Positions 60,217-64,000 of a stretch of 64,000 bases of DNA are shown here, in pieces. The notes beneath the pieces are model-generated. The model saw nothing but the letters and a program-made list of their open reading frames with translations. It did not search any database and was not told the DNA's origin. How positions within the stretch are numbered: position 1 is the first letter of the stretch; each line of letters begins with the position of its first letter. The translations under genes were made by a program, and so were the position numbers. The DNA is from an uncultured Clostridia bacterium (lineage in GTDB: Bacteria; Bacillota; Clostridia; Oscillospirales; Oscillospiraceae), in NCBI GenBank assembly GCA_947644595.1, contig CANSAE010000006.1:62001-126000 (forward strand), read 5' to 3'.

Positions 60217-60959
60217 ATGTGTTTCCCCTTTTCCGTGAATAGTTTCAAGGCCGCGCAATCTGCCACAACGGCCACATCCCTGTGAAGCTGCAAAACAGAC
60301 GCCGGACATCGGGGTGTGACAGAGCCGCAGACTGTCCGATACAGCGCCTCCGCTTTTTCTTCCCCACTGACCAGAAGCAGCACCCGACGGGCGGCCATAA
60401 TGCCCCCGATTCCCATGGTGATCGCTTGACGGGGCACATCCTCTGAACGGGCAAAAAAACGGGCGTTGGCCTCAATGGTACTTTGGGTCAGGTCCACTAC
60501 ATGAGTATCCCGTAGGAAGCTCTCCCCCGGCTCATTAAAACCAATGTGTCCGTTCCGTCCCAATCCCAGCACCTGCAGGTCGGCATAGCCCAGCGATGCC
60601 AGCAGGGCATCATACCGGACACATTCAGCGTCAGCATCCGGGGCCAGGCCATTGGGAAGATATGTATTGGCCGGGTCAACGTCGATTTGGGAAAACAGGT
60701 GCTCTTCCATGAAATGCCGGTAGCTCTTGGGATGGGTGGGCTCCAGGCCCTTATACTCATCCAGATTCACTGTGCGTACCTTCTGAAAGCTGAATGCCCC
60801 CTGTCGGTACCGGGCCGTCAATTCTTCGTAGGCACCGATGGGTGTGGCCCCCGTGGCAAGGCCCAAGACACAATCCGGCTTACAGATGATCTCCCCGGCA
60901 ATCATGTCAGCGGCACGGCGGCTTATGGCACTGTAGTCCGCTTCCTGATAGATTTTCAT
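60207..60959 (-). CDS. nagB: Glucosamine-6-phosphate deaminase
   Basis: A 250-residue enzyme making fructose-6-P and ammonia from GlcN-6-P. Motifs: LGLATGATPIGAYEELTARY, VRTVNLDEYKGLEPTHPKSY with the catalytic Asp, GLGRNGHIGFNEPGESF, and TMGIGGIMAARRVLLLVSGE. Length is normal. It is first in the nagB-nagA-ligase operon, diverging from the ROK-like gene. Confidence 0.96.
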   Translation of the reverse strand: MKIYQEADYSAISRRAADMIAGEIICKPDCVLGLATGATPIGAYEELTARYRQGAFSFQKVRTVNLDEYKGLEPTHPKSYRHFMEEHLFSQIDVDPANTYLPNGLAPDADAECVRYDALLASLGYADLQVLGLGRNGHIGFNEPGESFLRDTHVVDLTQSTIEANARFFARSEDVPRQAITMGIGGIMAARRVLLLVSGEEKAEALYRTVCGSVTPRCPASVLQLHRDVAVVADCAALKLFTEKGKHICG

Positions 60960-61038
60960 GGCCCCCCTCCTTTACTGCTTCCATCATATTGGTTATACAG
61001 CCTCCCGTCAAGTCATCCGGAAAAAATATTTTCCGCCC

Positions 61039-61066
61039 TTGACAAACAGAAAAAAGCTGATAGCCT
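61039..61066 (+). promoter_or_regulatory. Possible promoter of the ROK-like gene
   Basis: TTGACA at 61039-61044, 16 bp, TAGCCT at 61061-61066. The -10 is weak. The divergent nagB promoter should lie in the same 130-base gap but was not resolved. Confidence 0.45.
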
Positions 61067-61089
61067 AATGATATAAGGAGGGATGTTCC

Positions 61090-62466
61090 ATGAAGCATCT
61101 TGGTATCGACGTAAGCATTCAGCATCTCCCGCCACTGGACCCGGCGTTTTTGCCACTGGGCAAGTTCAATAAAGCATTTTTGGAGGATGCAAAAGAGCCG
61201 TTCCACATCGCTGTAGAACGCTCCGGAGGACAAACGGCGGTGTGCCGCACCTTTGTCCACGGCACGGCCGACCGACTTGATGCGGATGTGTATTACATCG
61301 ACCGACTCATCAAGACCCTGCTGTGGCTCAAGGGCGGGTTTCGGGTGTATCTGATGGGGAATGCCGCCGTGTGCGCCGTCATGGAGGAACGCTATGCCCA
61401 GAATGGCGCCCGGGCCTTTGATGTTGACTTCATGAGCCGCATCTATGAGCAGCCCTTCGCAGTACTGCGAGTGGACGAAGTCCCGGAGACCCAGGACAGT
61501 TCCATGCCTGTGGGCTGCCATCTGGAGGGCTGCCGCATCGGGTTCGACGCCGGGGCATCTGACCGGAAGGTTTCCGCCATCATCGACGGGGAAAGCGTGT
61601 TCAGTGAGGAGGTCGTGTGGTTCCCGAAGGTCAATACCGACCCGGACTACCACTATAACGGCATCGTGTCCGCCTTCCGGTCAGCGGCGGCCCATCTGCC
61701 CCGGGTGGACGCCGTAGGCATTTCCTCAGCGGGCATCTATATTGACGGCCGCACCATGAGCGCGTCCCTGTTTCTGCAGGTGCCGGAGGACCTGTTCGAC
61801 ACCAAGGTGAAGGACATCTACATCCGGGCCGTGCGGGATACCTTCGGTGACGTGCCCTATGCCGTGGTGAACGACGGGGATGTATCTGCCCTAGCTGGGG
61901 CCATGAGCCTGGAGGACAACAACGTGCTGGGCATCGCCATGGGCACCAGTGAGGCCGCAGGCTATGTGGACGCCGCCGGAAACATCACTGGCTGGCTCAA
62001 TGAGCTGGCCTTTGTCCCTGTAGACGCCGCGCCCGGCGCCATGGTGGACGAATGGAGCGGCGACATCGGCTGCGGGGTGAAGTATTTTTCCCAGGATGCG
62101 GTCATCAAGCTGGCCCCCGCCGCGGGCATCGAGATGGAGGAGGACCTCTCCCCTGCCGAAAAGCTGAAGGTCGTACAGGGCCTGATGGAACAAAATGACC
62201 CCCGGGCCGCGAAGATTTATGAGAGCATAGGGGTATATCTGGCCCACACGCTGGCACTGTATCACCACTGGTACGGTTTCCGCCATGTACTGCTGCTGGG
62301 CCGCGTCATGAGCGGCAGGGGCGGAGATCTGTTGCTGGACATCTGCAAACAGGTGCTGGCAGAAGAGTACCCAGACCTCAGCTCCGCGGTGAACATCGCT
62401 CTGCCCGATGAGAAGTTCCGCCGGGTGGGACAGTCCGCCGCCGCGGCCAGTCTGCCGGAGATTTGA
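61090..62466 (+). CDS. ROK/ASKHA-fold sugar kinase-like protein with N-terminal extension
   Basis: A 458-residue protein. Residues about 168-455 look like an ASKHA (ROK-type) kinase: IGFDAGASDRKVSAIIDGES (phosphate-1-like), AVNDGDVSALAGAMSLEDNN and GIAMGTSEAAGYVDAAGNIT (phosphate-2-like), with HWYGFRHVLLLGRVMSGRGG near the end. The first 165 residues are an extension I do not recognise; ROK kinases are typically about 300 residues. Divergent from nagB, it may phosphorylate an amino sugar such as GlcNAc, or sense it. No HTH is evident. Confidence 0.7.
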   Translation: MKHLGIDVSIQHLPPLDPAFLPLGKFNKAFLEDAKEPFHIAVERSGGQTAVCRTFVHGTADRLDADVYYIDRLIKTLLWLKGGFRVYLMGNAAVCAVMEERYAQNGARAFDVDFMSRIYEQPFAVLRVDEVPETQDSSMPVGCHLEGCRIGFDAGASDRKVSAIIDGESVFSEEVVWFPKVNTDPDYHYNGIVSAFRSAAAHLPRVDAVGISSAGIYIDGRTMSASLFLQVPEDLFDTKVKDIYIRAVRDTFGDVPYAVVNDGDVSALAGAMSLEDNNVLGIAMGTSEAAGYVDAAGNITGWLNELAFVPVDAAPGAMVDEWSGDIGCGVKYFSQDAVIKLAPAAGIEMEEDLSPAEKLKVVQGLMEQNDPRAAKIYESIGVYLAHTLALYHHWYGFRHVLLLGRVMSGRGGDLLLDICKQVLAEEYPDLSSAVNIALPDEKFRRVGQSAAAASLPEI

Positions 62467-62471
62467 ATAGT

Positions 62472-62505
62472 AAAAAAGACGAACACCGCCGTGTTCGTCT
62501 TTTTT
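62472..62505. terminator. Bidirectional terminator
   Basis: AAAAAAGACGAACAC-CGCC-GTGTTCGTCTTTTTT, a 15-bp perfect stem between convergent genes. Confidence 0.95.
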
Positions 62506-62507
62506 CG

Positions 62508-63221
62508 TTAATCCGCTGAGAGTTTTTCAAAGCCCTCCGTCCATTGCAGCGTCTCATCATACAAGGGCTGGGTGTCCAACAGCTTGGTGAGCTCGATCAT
62601 ACGGTCATCGGCGTCCAGTTCTTTGGAGTCCCAGACCTGCCGCAGGCGCACCGCCAAATCCCAGCCGCACAGTTCCGTCAAAAACGCCGGGAATTTTGCC
62701 AGATAAATATCATCCGGGAATTCTTCCAGATACCAATCTTCATCGGGCTTCATATAGTCATGGGATTCTCCTTTTTCAGCATCGTAGTAAGATAGATAGA
62801 GCGCATCACTGTCCATGATGGCAAAGGAAAGCACCGGCGTTTGGAACAGCAAAGACAGCTTTTTCAGTTCCTTCGCGCGGGTGATGCGCCCGTCGCACAG
62901 GTCCGTGCCGAAATACGGCAGCCAGGGGACCTCCGGCCGGTAGGCGATGACATGATATTTCGGAATATTGAAAAGCCCCTCCACCATCCGCGCTGCCTGT
63001 TCCATCGTGCCGCCAGGGAATTGAATGACATTCCCATCCGTTTGGGGCGGTTTTCCCAGGAGCCGCACAAATTGCAGTTTCATCCGTTCCCGCTCTTCCT
63101 GCATCCGCGCCGCTTCTTCGGCGCTTGCCGGCTTTCTGCCGCACTGCCGCAGCTTGTCCCGCAGGACCTCCGGACTGTCTCCCCGGTTCTTCAAAAAGAC
63201 AAATGACCGTGTCGTTCCCAT
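62508..63221 (-). CDS. Uncharacterised soluble protein
   Basis: A 237-residue acidic protein without signal peptide or membrane helix. It contains FVRLLGKPPQTDGNVIQFPG, PEVPWLPYFGTDLCDGRITR and SYYDAEKGESHDYMKPDEDW. I do not recognise the family. The start is clean (AAAGGGG region upstream) and a shared terminator follows. It is transcribed toward the ROK-like gene. Confidence 0.7.
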   Translation of the reverse strand: MGTTRSFVFLKNRGDSPEVLRDKLRQCGRKPASAEEAARMQEERERMKLQFVRLLGKPPQTDGNVIQFPGGTMEQAARMVEGLFNIPKYHVIAYRPEVPWLPYFGTDLCDGRITRAKELKKLSLLFQTPVLSFAIMDSDALYLSYYDAEKGESHDYMKPDEDWYLEEFPDDIYLAKFPAFLTELCGWDLAVRLRQVWDSKELDADDRMIELTKLLDTQPLYDETLQWTEGFEKLSAD

Positions 63222-63328
63222 AAAATCACCCCTTTTGGTTAGTATAGCACATTCTTTCTCCCCTCACAACCGTTGCGGGATGGGAAAAAATCTGCTATAC
63301 TGGCAGTAACTCAAACTGGAAGGGCGTT

Positions 63329-63412
63329 ATGTGTTTTGACACTTATGCCCATTATGACGGCTACAATTTAACGTCGACCCGGGCACCCCCGCGGTCGGAG
63401 ATACGAGAATAA
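63329..63412 (+). pseudogene. Fragment of a tatD 5' end
   Basis: The frame reads MCFDTYAHYDGYNLTSTRAP and stops after 27 codons. It resembles the first residues of the TatD protein that starts at 63895 (MFFDTHAHYDSYKFNADR), with several substitutions. A TATACT box and AGGGCG precede it. It seems to be a truncated, diverged second copy, left where the acetyltransferase gene was inserted or exchanged. Confidence 0.6.
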
Positions 63413-63424
63413 GAGAAAAACTCG

Positions 63425-63868
63425 ATGAACATTTATGAAGTACAAGCAAGAACGCCTCTGCTGGTGCAAAAACTTTTGCAGATCTGAGAAAGCTCCGTTC
63501 GTGCCACACACCTGTTTCTTTCCGACGCGGAAATCCTGAAAATCCGGGAGTTTGTTCCGCAGGCAATCAGCGGCGTTGCCCATCTGGTGGTTGCCGAAAC
63601 GGGGCAACAGGTACCGGTTGCTTTTATGGGTGTTGATCAGGGGCGGTTGGAAATGCTGGTCCTCTCCCCAACGGAACAGAGAAAGGGCCTTGGAAAACAG
63701 CTTCTTCGCTCCGGGATCCAAAATTATGGGGTCCGGACCCTGACCGTCAATGAGCAGAACCCGCAGGCAGTTGGATTTTATGAGCATCTCGGATTTGAGA
63801 TATATCAGCGTACGGAGCATGACGAGGAAGGAAATCCTTATCCGCTCTTATATATGCGGTTGAAATGA
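63425..63868 (+). pseudogene. GNAT acetyltransferase interrupted by a TGA codon
   Basis: One continuous frame from ATG 63425 encodes a GNAT protein of about 147 residues, broken once by TGA at 63485-63487. It reads LLVQKLLQI-stop-ESSVRATHLFLSD; relatives have WESSVRATH here, so TGG to TGA is the likely change. Downstream are the acetyl-CoA loop LSPTEQRKGLGKQLLRSG and NEQNPQAVGFYEHLGFEIYQ. TGA is a normal stop elsewhere in the window (for example hisF), so recoding is unlikely. An internal start at 63587 could give only a partial domain. Confidence 0.75.
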
Positions 63869-63894
63869 CTATTTATCAGAAAGGGAAACAATCT

Positions 63895-64000
63895 ATGTTT
63901 TTCGATACCCATGCCCATTATGACAGCTACAAATTCAATGCCGACCGGGACACCGTACTGTCCAGTTTACCCGCTTTGGGGGTGGACCTGGTGGTGGACC
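63895..64000 (+). CDS. tatD: TatD-family metal-dependent DNase, N-terminal part
   Basis: The frame begins MFFDTHAHYDSYKFNADRDT and continues ...LPALGVDLVVD to the window edge (35 codons). The opening HxH (DTHAHYD) is the first metal site of TatD hydrolases, 3'-5' exonucleases of about 255 residues. GAAAGGG lies ahead of the ATG. It follows the broken GNAT gene and the tatD-like fragment at 63.33 kb. Confidence 0.85.
   Translation, partial: MFFDTHAHYDSYKFNADRDTVLSSLPALGVDLVVD

Noticed and set aside
63485..63487. TGA in the GNAT gene as a recoded (Trp or Sec) codon
   Set aside because: TGA ends several intact genes here, including hisF. There is no SECIS-like hairpin evident and the residue in relatives is Trp, so a nonsense mutation is simpler.

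Overview
The window is a chromosomal stretch of a GC-rich, anaerobic Firmicute. The clostridial gene style (ferredoxin-dependent 2-oxoacid oxidoreductase, T-box and TPP leaders, ABC-F resistance gene, SLH surface protein, Tn916-type integrase, TnpV) points to a gut member of the Oscillospiraceae (Flavonifractor/Oscillibacter-like). That assignment is an inference from gene content, not from a marker gene.

Layout. 1-2.3 kb: end of a histidine operon (hisA-hisF-hisIE-PHP histidinol phosphatase). 2.3-8.2 kb: a large RND-type exporter, then an Lsa-type ABC-F ribosome-protection gene behind a short leader peptide and a transcription attenuator. 8.2-11.6 kb (minus strand): a four-subunit 2-oxoacid:ferredoxin oxidoreductase and a ParA/MinD-like ATPase. 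12.0-12.4 kb: low-molecular-weight phosphatase. About 12.45-22.9 kb: an integrative mobilizable element with Tn916-like int/xis, VirE/CHC2 replication-type proteins, a MobQ relaxase, an oriT resembling the RSF1010/pIP501 class, small replication proteins, a regulator and TnpV. It carries AT-rich cargo: an LspA-like protein, a TfoX-like protein and a possible HEPN-like protein. 23.0-26.1 kb: thiE-thiD-cytX under a TPP riboswitch. 26.3-28.6 kb: a FadR-type regulator and a frameshifted tannase-family esterase. 28.8-33.7 kb: leuACDB (minus) under a leucine T-box with a consensus promoter. 33.8-35.3 kb: a frameshifted EthD-like gene and an integrase remnant next to tRNA-Ser(GCU). 35.5-37.6 kb: Na/Pi cotransporter and tRNA-Ser(UGA).

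37.7-43.3 kb is the most striking region: a leader with four closely packed c-di-GMP-I (GEMM-I) riboswitch-like units precedes a 1617-residue secreted beta-helix/Ig-like/SLH protein. After it come a lipoprotein serpin, a PTS IIC-like permease, a DUF4015-type glycoside hydrolase with rpiB, a PMT-family glycosyltransferase, glnS, and a secreted choloylglycine-hydrolase-family enzyme carrying a LysM domain. Next are a minus-strand cluster (pentapeptide protein, SUFU-domain protein, nitrilase, membrane-anchored protein with a Pro-Thr linker), nadE, an O-antigen-ligase-like protein with nagA-nagB, and a divergent ROK-like protein. The window ends with a hypothetical gene, a tatD 5' fragment, a GNAT gene with a nonsense codon, and the start of an intact tatD.

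Identities come from reading motifs and remembered families. No database search, folding program or alignment was run.
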